NCBI GenBank assembly: GCA_031771865.1
Contig: JASISA010000023.1
Location: 868,001 to 932,000 of the forward strand
Length of the DNA: 64,000 nt
Direction of reading: 5' to 3'
From: Nothophaeocryptopus gaeumannii
Lineage: Eukaryota; Ascomycota; Dothideomycetes; Mycosphaerellales; Mycosphaerellaceae
How positions within the stretch are numbered: the first letter of the stretch is position 1; each line of letters starts with the position of its first letter. The notes under the pieces were generated by a model. That model was not told the origin of the DNA. It was given only the letters and a program-made list of their open reading frames with translations, and made no database searches. Position numbers and translations under genes: made by a program. This document shows positions 20,398 to 31,936 of this stretch, piece after piece.

Positions 20398-23167
20398 TTA
20401 CTCCTGACCAAAGCCAACCGTCTCCTCAACAGCCCAGAGCAGCTTCTGTGTCAAAGCATCATGAGACTTATAAGGCGGTAAATCCAGCCTGTTGAAGCAA
20501 GTATGCGACTTCGGCAATTGCGCCTCCTCTCCGGACTTCTCAATCGTGAATCGCCTTGGTCCGTCTGATCCTTGCAAATCCTTGAATCCGTTGACGGGGA
20601 TACGGGAGGTACCGGTCGCGAATTGCAGCAGACGGGACTTCTGTTCTGCGTCCCAGCTCCTAACAACCTGTGGAATCATTAGCGCGGGGTCGAACATACA
20701 GAATGTGGTTTCGTTACTCACCTTCCAGAAGTTCTGGATGACGGCGTCATTCTCAGTGTACCCGCGGTAATCCGTGTGCTTCTTCCAGTCATCAACATCG
20801 ATGTCTGCTATACCTCCGATGAGCAGCTCCAGTTCACGCTCGTCAAAGACGTTTACCAGATCCGCAGGGATGAGCTCGTGGAAGCCGGTGACGAACGCAT
20901 TGAACTGCTCCTCAACGCGTTTTTGAATGCGCCACTCTGTGATCAACTCGACGTACTCCTTCTTGTTCTCGTTTGTAACCTCGATGTCCCTACCACCAGG
21001 CTTCAGATCGACAGTGACCTTCTCGCCGAAGCGCTCGTCTTCTACGGAGAATGTGCTGTAGATGACATCGGTGACGTCGTTTTCCATTGCCCAGCTCAAA
21101 GTCCTGTGGAATTCTGCATCGACGCCCTCCATGTCCTGGAGAGTGACCTTCTTCTTCAGTATCATCTTGTAGAAAGCTCCAATAAAGAATGCGTCCAAGA
21201 ATCTCCTGTGGAAAATGGCAAGGCCAACGACTCGTCCGATGAACTTGAAGTAGCCAAGATGCTCCGGATTGATACCGGAGTGAGGGTTGATTTGGAGGGT
21301 GTAGTTGTCGTGCGCGGAATATTCGAACAGGCAGTAAAAGGGGTTAAACATCTCGTGAGACAGCAAGAAGAAGAATTCTCTGCGAGAGGATCAGTACGCG
21401 GAACAAACCCTTCAGCTTGCTTGACATACCTTGAAAGTCCACCATAATCCAATCCGTCTTCTCCATCGAACTTGATCATTAGGCGCTTCTTCAGGTCATT
21501 CGGACTTTGCCTCATGATCTCAGCATACGAATCCTCGAAGATATGCGTACGTCGGATCTTGACATGGCATTGTCCGGACAGGATCCTCAATGCCGGTTGC
21601 GATCGGAAGTAGATCAATTTCCTCCTGAAATCACGCTTGTACTGAGGTACATTTTGATCCAAAGAGGATGGCAATCGCGGATCGTCCCACGTCGTCGTCT
21701 TTGTATTATGGTCGACGAAGTAGACACGCGCGGTGTTCGTGAGGCGCATTTCCCACCCGCTTGGTAATGGCCCGAGCTGCGACACGGGCTGCTGCTGGAT
21801 CGTACTGTTACCCGTCGCGTTCTGGCCGTACATTCTTATGTATTGCTGTCGCCGCGGGTCAACCCAGGTGGTGGTGCGAGTATTATGGTCCACAAAGTAT
21901 GCGCGACCTTCCGGAGTATGGCGTTGCTCCCAACCAGCGGGCAGCTCACCAGTACCGGCAGTAGTAGTGCCAGTAGCCACCATTTGAGCAGCGTTGGCCT
22001 GGCCTGCAGGGTTGGGTGTATGAGACGGCGAATTTTGCCTGTCAGAAAGCGAGGGCGAGTTGGCTCCAGTCCTATCCTCAGGCAGTACACGTGCCTGGTG
22101 CCTTTGTCGCTCTACGTTTTGCTGCTCTTGCATCTGCGCTCTTTGCTCGCCGGCATTGAAATTGGCGGTTGGGCGGATCCATGACGTCTGCCTCGAGTTA
22201 TGGTCCACGTAGTATGTCCGCCCAAGATTGTCCTCTCGTCTCTCCCAGCCAGGTGGCAGTCTACCTTGCGCATCTTCAAAAGCACTGAAACCGGACTGAT
22301 TGCGCGTGGCCTGCGTAGCGGAGCCATTAACAGCCGATGCGCTGACCGTGCTATTGGTGTTTGGACGGGTCGCAACGGCTGATCCGGGGTTGCTTGTGGG
22401 TCGGTCGGCTTGTAGAGAAGCGGTACTCTGTGCTCCAACGGGCGTCGATGGAGTATGCGCGCCGTTGGTAGATGGGCCGGCGGATGACCCTGGCGGACGG
22501 TTCCCGTTGCTGTTCGAGGTGCCGTTCGCGATTGGGGTCCGGAGGTTAGTAGAGATGTTCAGAATGAGCTTGCCATTGACGACCAAGTTATCGTTCGACT
22601 TTCTGAGGTCTCGCGTGATCATTTCTGGGCGAGTCAGCAGCGTTTCTGGTAAGATAAAGCGTATCCAGCTTACCATCGCCGCCTGCGTCAAGGTCGATAA
22701 CACTGCCGATACGGAGATTGACAACGCCGAGGAAGCCTTGGTCCTTCTTCTTGAACTTCTTCTGGTCAAAGATTTGAACTGCTAGTATGCTTTCCTCTGT
22801 TACTCGCCTGGTATGTCATCAGCTCGTGTGTTTCAAAGCCAAAACATCTGACCGCTCAACGTACATGTCAAAGCTCTCGTTCCAGTATGGGTTCAGCGTC
22901 TTCTTGATGACGCCCGTAGTCCTCGTCTGCTCGCCGCTGATGGTTGCGACGGCGAACGGGTCAGGAAAACCTGTCCATGGTCAGCCTGTGCCGCCCACTC
23001 CGCTGTCTCGTGCGCATCGCCACTTACGGAACACGTCTCTCTTATACAGCCCATCCGCCGCAATGACTACGCTCGGTGTCAGTCCTCGCTTCCCATAATC
23101 TTCAGACTCCTCTCCTAGCTCTTGACATACTAGTGACTCGCAGATTAGGCTGCGATGGGAGCTCCAT
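20398..23167 (-). CDS. RSP5: NEDD4-family HECT E3 ubiquitin ligase
   Basis: Seven exons: 23131..23167, 23028..23066, 22865..22970, 22674..22807, 21430..22624, 20722..21379 and 20398..20667. All introns are 49-64 nt with GT..AG ends, and the spliced length is 2439 nt (812 residues; yeast Rsp5 is 809). An N-terminal C2 domain (residues ~1-130, NLRVTIIAADGLYKRDVFRF...) binds phospholipids. Three WW domains (LPPGWERR, LPAGWEQR and LPSGWEMR) bind PPxY adaptors. The HECT domain ends in SHTCFNRLDLPPY with the catalytic Cys at about 780, and the terminus GFGQE is conserved. It ubiquitinates membrane and transcription-factor substrates in endocytosis, sorting and lipid control. The 54-nt intron 20668-20721 is a multiple of three and open, so it is easily misread as coding. 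Intact. Confidence 0.95.
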
Positions 23168-23818
23168 GGCTATGCTGCCTTATCCGGCGCTCACTGGGCG
23201 GTTGCGCTGTAGTCCGGTCGGGAAACCATGCACCAGGTCCGGCGCAATTCAGTCGCGTAGATGTACGTCGCTGGTCCGCGCGAATAGGGGTGGTGTAGTG
23301 GGTGCGGTCTGGAGGTGGTGTCGTCGTCAAAGAATCCGCGGAGGTATGACGGACTCCGCCACACTTCGAAGGGGATGGATGGGCACAGCAGCCTGCGACC
23401 CGCGCGTGCGAGCGGCGCAAGGACAGGAATCCTGATAAGTCGCTTAGATAACGAGACAAGATGAATGGGCTTTCGTGAGCGGTCGTGTGTGATGTTTTGA
23501 ATGTCATCAAGGCAGGTCGAGGGCGCTGAGGGTGGTTCCCGGAGGGGCAGTGAATAATGGCCGGGATCTTGCTCGCACTTCAGACCGCAACGCTTCCGCC
23601 ATCACAGCCTACGTATACCCATCCACAACACGAATCTGGACTCGGCATTCGGCCAAGATGGCCATCTCTACATTCTTTATGGTCTCTGTAGTACAATTCA
23701 CACTCTATCGATGAGCGGTGTTGAACAATCAGACACACCCCAACGAAGATACGCCTAGGAGAAACCTTTTCTCCCACCTAATGCCCTTAAAACGCCTTTT
23801 AACAACAGCGAGTTCCAC
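23168..23818. other. Upstream region of RSP5
   Basis: 650 bp between the regulator's stop and the RSP5 start, both on the minus strand. It should contain the RSP5 promoter and leader. No gene recognised. Confidence 0.4.
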
Positions 23819-25384
23819 TCACATCAACATAGCCGACATATCCATGCCACTCGGATCCGTTGTAGCAATATCAGCCGCCAACGGAGCCTCCTTCTGATGA
23901 TACAAAACCGCCTCCACTGGCCATTCAACCCAATGCTTCCAATTCTCATCCAAATTCCCCAAAATATCCTGCAACACCCTTGCAGCCCAACCATTCATCC
24001 ACCACCTCTCATCCAGCATATCGAGCAGGACACAGTAGTAGCTGAGAATGATCAGCGCTTGAGGCATGCGCTTTCTTATGAGCGTCGCGAAACCACTTGG
24101 ATCCTGCTTCGGAAAACAGATGATGGATCCTAAACTCGCTGCGCCAGCTGTTTGCTGTACGGTAGCGTAGAGCTGTTTGAGTTCCGTGAGGACGATTGTG
24201 CAGAGTCTTCGTTCGTCGGGAATCATGGCTTCGACGCCGAGCATGAAGTCGAGATGGTTGAGGCCGAAGTCCATGCCTTCAGGGAGAGGATAGCTCGTTC
24301 TACTACTCTGTCAGCAATTGATATCTCCCTCCTCTAACGACTATTCAACTCACCCTGGTGGTATAGCCTCCTGAAAACCCCTCGTCAAAATCGGCGCAAA
24401 AGGCCCTTGCGCAAACCAATACCATGTATCACCCTGCACAACCCCAATACCTTTGGTCAAATTCATGACAGCCGCAAGCGCATCGATAGGCGGTACACTC
24501 GCTGGAGTCGCATACGCAAACAACGCCATGAGCCAAGTAAACATGAACCTAGCATTCGCGTTATCCACCGTCGTGACACCCGTATCTTGGTGGAAAAGAG
24601 AAATGGCCTTGTCAAAGTGATCCACCGCACAAGCTTGCAGATAGACTGCCTGCTCAGGTTCCAGGTAGGCTTTATGGAGAGCTGTATACCCGAGCAAGCC
24701 ATGCATTAGATAATCGTGTCGAGAAGCGACTTTGGGAAGTTCGTTCTGCCATATAGGTAGATACTCCAAATCATTCCGTTCTGTCATTATATATTTCGTA
24801 TGTATCATGAAATGATGCATGAGTTGGAGATCTTGCTGCCAGTCCTGGTTGTTTCCTTGCGCTGGTGGTGGTCTGTCTATGAGGCTGGTAAGGACGCCGA
24901 AAGGGTTGGGAGAGCCTGGACTCGTTCCGGCTGAGACTGTTGTGCTCGTTCCTGAGGTTTCTATTGATGCTGTTCTGGGAAATTCTGGAGCTGATGGCGA
25001 GGCTGTTGATTTTCGACGGTTTTTTGCATCATCTCGAGGGATGTTCGGGCCTCCTGCTAGAGAGCAGGGGACGCCATGCCGTACGCAGTTGGAGCAGGGA
25101 GATTCTTCGTTGCACTTGGAGTTTCTATCAGCATGCCTTCGTTCACTCATTCGCCAAGACTTCGCCTTCGGAGTTGGTGGTGTGGGTAGTGTTTGCGGAG
25201 TATGCCTTGAACGCGATAGAGAATGCGAGCACATACTTTAACGTGCCTTCGTTTACACCTGGATGAAAGGCTTTAGTATATGCTTTACCACATTTGGCTT
25301 TTCTTTTGTTTCTGCTTACTGGCTACACCCTTTACGCGACTTCTTGTGCCCGACACGAGGTGCTTTGCTCACTGTAGGATCCAT
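23819..25384 (-). CDS. Zn2Cys6 transcription factor, sterol-regulator (Upc2-like) style
   Basis: Four exons: 25320..25384, 25237..25258 (22 nt), 25115-25236 being intron, then 24354..25114 and 23819..24299 (total 1329 nt, 442 residues). Splicing assembles a complete binuclear cluster, C20-X2-C23-X6-C30-X5-C36-X2-C39-X6-C46, which is absent from any single frame. Basic residues KRRHVK follow the second Cys. A Ser/Pro-rich linker (to ~125) leads to an all-helical fungal transcription-factor region with LMHGLLGYTALHKAYL. The cluster and this segment resemble the Upc2/Ecm22 sterol-uptake regulators and many uncharacterised paralogues, so the targets cannot be named. Nuclear. The last intron has three possible in-frame AG acceptors. 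Confidence 0.85.
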
Positions 25385-28300
25385 ATAGGTGAATCCCCAC
25401 GATGGCTCTACGTAGGTAGTGTATTGTAGCATTGGAGAAAACAAGCCAGGCAGAACCTAAGAAAGCGCCATACTTGCCGACCGCCGACGTTCTTTAATCC
25501 CGATTGCTGTATGGGGAGTATGTGTAGGGGTCTTCAAAACACTGGTGCCTTGGACGCGTTCAGGCCGGCGGGCATTGCGAGCCCAAGTACATGTAGGAGC
25601 AGGGCCATAGCCCATCCCGAAAGCAGGTCGGCACTAGCTGTAATCAATTACAAGTCATGAGAACGCAAAAGCACAGTGCCAAATGATAGCAATGTGTGGC
25701 TATGAGTCGAAATCGCCCCGATGTGACTGGCCAGGTGTAAATAGCAACCTGAACGCTTTGCGTCACTCCCCATGTGCGCATCTGCGTGGCTCGCCGTTCC
25801 TTCCTTCAGCTCTCAAGGGTCAGGACAGTTGTGTACGCATACAGTAGATTCGATTAGGGAAGCTCGATGCAGAGCATGGCTCATCTTGCACTTGCTCCGA
25901 CGTCTCAGCCTTGGACCGGCGTGGGAAGTAGCTACTCCGGACCCAAGGATGAAGAAGCTTCAATTCCATAGGATGGCTTAACCGAATACGCAGAGAGGAG
26001 AAGTCGTCCGACGAAAGCTTGGTCTAGGCAACAAGTGCGGTGTTCAAATCCAGTCATCAGCATGTCGTTGCGGATGTGCTGACACAAGGTTGAGTTGCCC
26101 GGCAGGCCGGCCGGCGAGTTCGCAGTGCGACCCTCTTTGAGCAAGACGGCACTTTAATCTGCATCAACCTTGAAGCAAGCTTGAAGCAACCCGCCGTCTT
26201 GGACCATCAATGTGCAGCCATGCTTAGCAATGATACCAAGGAGTCATAGTCTACAAGCCGTTTGATCTTCGTCTAGTACTGCAATGTCAAAGCGAAGGAC
26301 CCGAACAGAGGGCACGAGACGCGATCGGGCAGATCCGGGCATACAGACGACAATGCCGATCCTCCACCACGCCTGTACAGTAGTCTACAAGCGAAGCGGC
26401 AGCATGGCCACAATCGGGTCCTAGACTAGCACTTTACGGGCCGGTGCACCCTACTTCCTTCATCGTTTTTCATGGGCTCCGGTTCCTGGGAGGATGACAT
26501 AGCTTTGGTAGGACTAAACGCCCTATGACTGGAGTGCAAGACATGAGCCGATTAAATCAATGCAGAGACAGGTGAACAAGTCAAAAAGCCTCAATATCTT
26601 GATCAAGCCTGTGCGGTAACACGGCTCTGTTCTATGCCGTATAAGAGAAGTATCTCACAGGGGAAAACGAGTATACTCAACCTGTACAATCCGCCCTGAT
26701 TCGGTTGTCTCGGCACCATTCGAGGCTGAGCAGCTCTATTCCACATGTCAATCTGTCAACCTGTAATTGCAATTAATGCACGCATCTCGCAGACATACCA
26801 GCGTGCAAGGGCACTCGGAGCTCAGATCTACAACTCCGACCTCATGTCATCCACCCCCCATCGCTCACAATCAGGCAGCCCCATACAGTACGTGTACGCC
26901 CGCTCGCCACGTGGACACAGTGGCTTGCCTCAGCCCTGTGGATGCTGGTCGAATGGCTGACGGCGATACCGAATCATCACACCTTCTCGACCTGCGTCGA
27001 AGAAGTACATCATGATGGATGCCTGAAGATGCACACCCTTCATTGTGAAGGTTCTTGGCAGCTCAGCCTTTTAGCATCCTCGGTACGCAGTGAGCATAAA
27101 CCGCCGGTGCATATAATCTCCTTGCACTCATGCAAGATGCTCCTTTATTGAAAAGACGAACCACTTCTGCCTGGCGCAAGATGTGATACACAGATGGCCG
27201 GACATCGAACATGCAGATGTGCAGTCCTATTCTTGGCACAAATACCAGACTGAGGCGCAACGTTCGCATGACGTTCTTCCTCGTCAGTTCCACTGCATTC
27301 ATGTCAGTCTTTTGAGGACGTTAACAGCAACTTCGAAAGTTGCGGCTAATGCCAAGGATGCAGATGTGCGGCTCTGGAGCCTCTGGGACCCCACCCCATT
27401 TAGGGTAGAATAGACTTCATCTTAGTGATCTCAAGCCGATCCCGCAATCATGACGCTGGTCCAGCAGGATCAATTGACCACTTTGCTTCCATCTAGTCTA
27501 CCAGAAATGTTTGGCGCAAACTGATCCTGCTCTGTTGGTAGTGCTCGGAAGTGGTCGCGAAACCTTCGGTGTGTGAACTGTCGCGGTGCGTCCGTACATC
27601 GTATAGCGTGCCAGATCAGGTGAAGATCGAAGACACAGCCTCCACGGTAGTCCTATAGAAACCTCTCTTGCTTCGGGCCCGAGCACACGATAGGAGAGCA
27701 GCTCCATGTTGTGGATTCGTTGCTGTCGCAAAGCTTGCACGCGCATACAAGCTTCAGGCTGTGCTCCGTATCCATGCTCATGCTCCTGCAATGTTCTCAT
27801 ATTGCTTGCGCAACGGCATTTGAATGCGCGGAAGGATTTGCCATGGACTTAGGGGCTACCTGGAGTGACTTTGGGCTTCGAGGTCGAGTCCATCGGTGAA
27901 GTCCTTCCGGGAAGTCCATTGGTGAAGCCGATTGAGTCGTCAAAATGATCGATCAGCCAGATCGCAGAATCTCTTCCAAAATTCTTCCCGCCATAATTCG
28001 GATCGATCGCTGAACACAGATTTTGTTTGCGCTCTCGAGGTTCTCATAGTCGTGAACACCATCCTGTTTCCCTTGTCAAGTATTGACGTCAACTTTGCGC
28101 CTGATATCTGTGCCATGCAGTGTCAGGAGACGTCATCAAGATACGCCCCTGAGTATCTGCTCCACGCTCCAGCGCATGAAGAGCACTATCGCGTGGACCG
28201 TCTGGAACTGCGAGACGCATGCGCGCATGTCCAGCGATACGATCCTTATCAACGAAGCACCTCTTCACCAGAAGCTGTGTTTGAAGCAGCAGTGTCACCT

Positions 28301-28608
28301 CTTCAATCTTCACATCTACCTCTTGATGTGCGCCTTAAGATGGCAGCATTGGCTCTTGAACCCAGTACGGAGAAACTTTTGTGGCTTCTTTCGGATGCCT
28401 TTTCTTCATTCTAGCTTTTCATCTTAACTCGCTCTTGATGTCACAAAGGTAAAGTCCAACGTTCCGACCCCGATCTTAGTATTGAATCTGGCGCGTGGAA
28501 GCGCGAAGAGATTCAGCGTATCTTAACACATCTCAGTGGCGAGCCGAGAGTGTCAGACTGCTGCTCTGGCTGGGTTATGTAGAAGTAAGTGTCTCGTGGC
28601 GCGAGCGC
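25385..28608. other. Gene-poor stretch, nothing recognised
   Basis: 3.2 kb with only short, overlapping, mostly non-ATG frames on both strands. No transposon remnant, tRNA or repeat array that I can identify. It could hold non-coding transcripts or decayed sequence. Confidence 0.45.
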
Positions 28609-29438
28609 TCAGTACGGGTTGTAGCCTCGTCCGCGTGGTCGGTAGCCTCCTCGGTAGCTGGGAGAATGTTAGTCGTGATTACTCTTCTCAAAACGCAGCA
28701 AGCACAACGTACCCTCCACGGCCCATCGGTGGTGCGCCGTAGCCACCACCGCGACCTCCGAACCCTCCTCCTGGCGGGCCATAGCCACCACCACCACCGA
28801 AGCCACCTCTCCCACGGGGACCACCCCTTCCACCGCCGCGACCACCTCTGTTCATACCTGGCAGGTTAGTGCGCTTGGGAACAACCTGAAGTGCTTGTTA
28901 GGGCTCTGCAAAAGTCACGATGCATTCCGGCGCATGCGCGTACCTTGATGTTGCGACCTCGAAACACGCTCTCGTTGAGCACAAGCGCTTGTGTGACCAA
29001 GGCTGGCTCGGAGAACTCGACGTACGCGTATCCCTTCGGATGCCCAGTAAACTTGTCGAGCAAGATGGTTACACGGTTGATGGAGCCACAAGTCTGGAAG
29101 TGCGCCTGGATCTCTTCTGGGCTCGCGCCATAGTCGACGTTGCCCACGAAGATGCTCCGCGAATCGATGTCCTCCTTGCTCTCGCGCAAGTTCTCTGACT
29201 GTGAATCTATGCTCGCCTGCATCTCGCGCAGCTTAGCTGCCTCCGCCTCCATCTCCTCTACTCTCTTCTTCATCGCGGCGATCTCTTCCTCATCGCCAAG
29301 ATCCTCATCTTCCGGCTGACGGTCGAGCTGCTCCTCATCCTCGCGCTTGGTATCGATGTCGACCATGGTGTGTGATGATGTCGCGGACGTGCTCCTGGTG
29401 GGTTGTGTTAGGTTTTGTTGTTGCTCTTCCTCTGGCAT
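28609..29438 (-). CDS. Pab2/PABPN1-like RNA-binding protein
   Basis: Three exons: 28944..29438, 28713..28885 and 28609..28657 (717 nt, 238 residues), with 58-nt and 55-nt introns. The N terminus is acidic with a coiled-coil (EEIAAMKKRVEEMEAEAAKLREM). It is followed by one RRM with RNP2 IFVGNVDY and RNP1 KGYAYVEF. The C terminus is RGG-rich (RGGRGGG..GGPRGRGGFGGG) and ends RGYNPY. The order coiled-coil, RRM, Arg/Gly-rich tail is that of nuclear poly(A)-binding protein 2 (S. pombe Pab2), which acts in polyadenylation and nuclear RNA decay. RGG repeats are usual Arg-methylation sites. The start may instead be the internal ATG at 29366, giving 24 fewer residues. Confidence 0.9.
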
Positions 29439-29969
29439 GTCCGTGGGAAATTATGGTTGGAGCTCTTGTGAAGCTCCGCGGGGGTGCCAACGACGTACGT
29501 ACCTGGGGGACTGGACTGTACGTGTAGCTAACGAGGTGACAAATAGTACAGTAGTCGAGGCGACCAATGTATGTGAGCAGAAGAATGCAAGGAGGTGTCT
29601 ATGTGCAGAGGCAGTGTAGTGTTTTGGATGCTGTGATCAAGAAACGGGAGCATGGGCCATTCTCGGCTAGTCAAAAGCGGCTAGCGCCGGAGACGCGCAT
29701 ATGAAACCACGAACGTGTCTTTGAACGAAGTCATATGGAAGCAGGTGAATGAGAATGTATGTGAACATTGCGATTCACGATAGCGTGCTATTGCCGTTTG
29801 CGAGCTGTGATACTGAAGCCTGCATCGATATGATTCCTAAGTAGCGCCAAGTCCTCGAAAACGGTGTGCATCTGTTTCATGACAGATGTTTGTCATCCTA
29901 TGAGCGTGTTCTGGCACACCCATGGTCTCTCTCATGTCCTCAAGCCTTGGTTCCTGACAAACACGATTT
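29439..29969. other. Intergenic, nothing recognised
   Basis: About 530 bp: upstream sequence of the Pab2-like gene and the 3' flank of the GH25 gene. No gene recognised. Confidence 0.35.
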
Positions 29970-30665
29970 CTATCCACTCGCCAGTTTCTTCAACTGCGTC
30001 ATATCCCCATTGAACCTATCCGAGTCACCACCATACGTGTTGCTGTCCTTGTACTGCCAGATCGTGTAGTATGGCCAGCCTCCCTGTGGTGTGCAAGGGT
30101 TGGCATTGTAGCAGGCCATGAACAATGGGTTGGTATTCACGAAGGCATTCGAGTTTCCAGTGCAAGAGCTCCACCAGCTTGGGCTGGAATAGAGAACAGG
30201 ATACCTCCCAGTCTTGGCGTAATACGTGTTGCTGAAGGTCTTGATCCAAGAGACCGATATGCAGTCGCCTTCGAGGTCTAGCATCCCGGGCAAGGTAATC
30301 CCGTCGTTGGACCAACCACCTCCATGGGCGAGGAAGTAGTTTGCCTCTTGCGAGCCGTCTCCCGTGCCACGCGCAAAGTGGTAGCCGCCACGGATGAAGC
30401 CTGCGTCGGTCGCTCCCGAGTAGTGCGAGCTGAACTTGGGGTCTTGGTAGGTGGTGCCTTCTGTGGCCTTGATGTATACGAATCGCAGGCCTCCGGTGTT
30501 GTAGGCAGCGTCGAAGTCCACGAAGCTTTGGTAATGGGAGATGTCGAAGCCTAGGACAGAGCTGGCGCGTTCAGTATTTTCATGTTTGGAACCATGGGGC
30601 TCTTCGATGGGAATAGAAAGAGCAGGCAATGCAAGCGAGAGCAGAACGAAAATGGCACGCTGCAT
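29970..30665 (-). CDS. Secreted GH25 muramidase (Chalaropsis-type lysozyme)
   Basis: 231 residues from ATG at 30665. Upstream in-frame codons exist, but this start gives a signal peptide (MQRAIFVLLSLALPALS). The GH25 fold is recognisable: GFDISHYQ with D41, FVYIKATEG, GGYHFARG, the catalytic MLDLEG with D130 and E132, KTGRYPVLY, and a C-terminal WPYYTIWQYKD. The enzymes hydrolyse the MurNAc-GlcNAc bond of bacterial peptidoglycan, so this protein probably acts outside the cell on bacteria. GH25 genes are patchily distributed in fungi and are often discussed as bacterial acquisitions. The region between DLEG and SWIKTF is shorter than I expect for some relatives, so a splice variant is possible, although the frame is intact. 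Confidence 0.9.
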   Translation of the reverse strand: MQRAIFVLLSLALPALSIPIEEPHGSKHENTERASSVLGFDISHYQSFVDFDAAYNTGGLRFVYIKATEGTTYQDPKFSSHYSGATDAGFIRGGYHFARGTGDGSQEANYFLAHGGGWSNDGITLPGMLDLEGDCISVSWIKTFSNTYYAKTGRYPVLYSSPSWWSSCTGNSNAFVNTNPLFMACYNANPCTPQGGWPYYTIWQYKDSNTYGGDSDRFNGDMTQLKKLASG

Positions 30666-31262
30666 GTTGGCGGTCTCGATGGAAGCCTCGGGTCTCAGAT
30701 ACCTGCTATGAATGATGAGAGAAACAAGCTGCATACTTATACCGTTCTCTATCCCTCTCATCTTGATCGCGTATTGAGATAGGTTCGCTACCTTCGCTAC
30801 CTCAGTCTCTACTGCCGCCGTCAGCGCGAATCAGGGTGCTGGGAGAGTGACATGAAGCCAGTCGGTAGCTCCAAAGTGCCATTGCAGCGTCGTCTGAGTG
30901 GCCGTGTTGATCTTCCTGTAGTCCTGGATAGGAAGGCGACTCGGAGGTATAGCCGCTTCACAAATTAGGCCGGCAGTAGCTGAGACAGTCAGGAGAACGT
31001 GACAGCGATAGCAAGATGTGTTTGAGGAGCGCAATGAATGGTGTTGTCGTTAGTGAGGTTATCTCGCGAGTTTGTAGCGGAGAGGGCAAGGAGCGACGAA
31101 GAAAGTCCCGCGCTTGTGCAGTGATTGCGGGACGTTCAAAGCTTCTGCTTGCTGCCAAGCTTGCCTCCAACTTCACCAACCACCCATGCCATGCCAAGCA
31201 ACATCACATGCTAACGCCCAGGTCCCCATATCCAGCTGATCGAATCGAAAACTTTTGTCAAA
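30666..31262. promoter_or_regulatory. Divergent intergenic region, GH25 / Hv1
   Basis: About 600 bp between the starts of a minus-strand and a plus-strand gene, expected to hold both promoters. No specific sites identified. Confidence 0.35.
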
Positions 31263-31936
31263 ATGAGCAACGACGAACATAGACCTCTCCTTCCCTCTGA
31301 CCGAATCCATTTCGCCAGCCAGGCCACGAGCTCAGCGGCCGCGTCAGCAAGAAGACAGACGAAGAGATTCCTAACATCGAAAGCTGGCCATTACGCTGTG
31401 CTGGTTCTAGTAGCATTGGATATCAGCTGTATCTTTGCAGATCTCCTGATAACTTCGCTAGCGTGCGAAAGGCACATCCCGAAGCAAGATGCCGATGAAG
31501 CCGGAGAAGCACTTGGCATTGTAAGCCTGGTGTTCTCGTGTCTGTTCATGGTCGAACTTTTGGCGAGTATATGGTCATTCGGATGGGCGTGTGTAAACAT
31601 TCCCGATAGATCCCGACGTGAGCTGACTGTAGCAGTTTCTTCAAAAGCTACTTCCACTGCTTCGATGCCGTAGTCATTGTGGCTGGGCTGATCATCGACA
31701 TCCTGCTCCGAGGGACTCTGGAAGAGATTGGATCTATTGTCGTTGTGCTCCGTCTCTGGAGAGTTCTCAAGATTATTGATGAGCTGAGCGCTGGAGCCGC
31801 CGAACAAATGGAGCCCTTGAGTGACAAGATTGATGATCTGGAGAGACAGAACAAGGAGCTCAAGCAGGAGCTCAGCGCACTAAAGCAGCAACGACAGAAT
31901 GTCATGGATTCCGTCCAGCAGACGCTTGACAGCTAA
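31263..31936 (+). CDS. Voltage-gated proton channel
   Basis: Two exons, 31263..31588 and 31636..31936, with a 47-nt intron (31589-31635); 208 residues. It has a four-helix voltage-sensor domain with no pore domain. S1 contains D53 (VALDIS, matching the selectivity Asp of Hv1) and D60. S2 contains E98 (FMVELL). S3, completed by splicing, contains D119 (FHCFDAVV). S4 reads LRLWRVLKI, the RxWRxx(R/K) signature (R148, R151, K154). A C-terminal coiled coil (about 165-205, heptads with IDDLERQNKELKQEL) would dimerise it. Hv1 channels extrude protons from depolarised or acidic cells, and functional ones are known in a few fungi. It is likely in the plasma membrane. All gating and selectivity positions I can align are present. 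Confidence 0.88.

Noticed and set aside
26030..26060. gtgttcaaatccagtc, resembling a tRNA T-loop
   Set aside because: Flanking bases do not pair into a T-arm and there is no D-arm or acceptor stem.
27932..28414. 160-codon plus-strand frame
   Set aside because: Starts with TTG, has an unconvincing composition, no known motif and no splice context.
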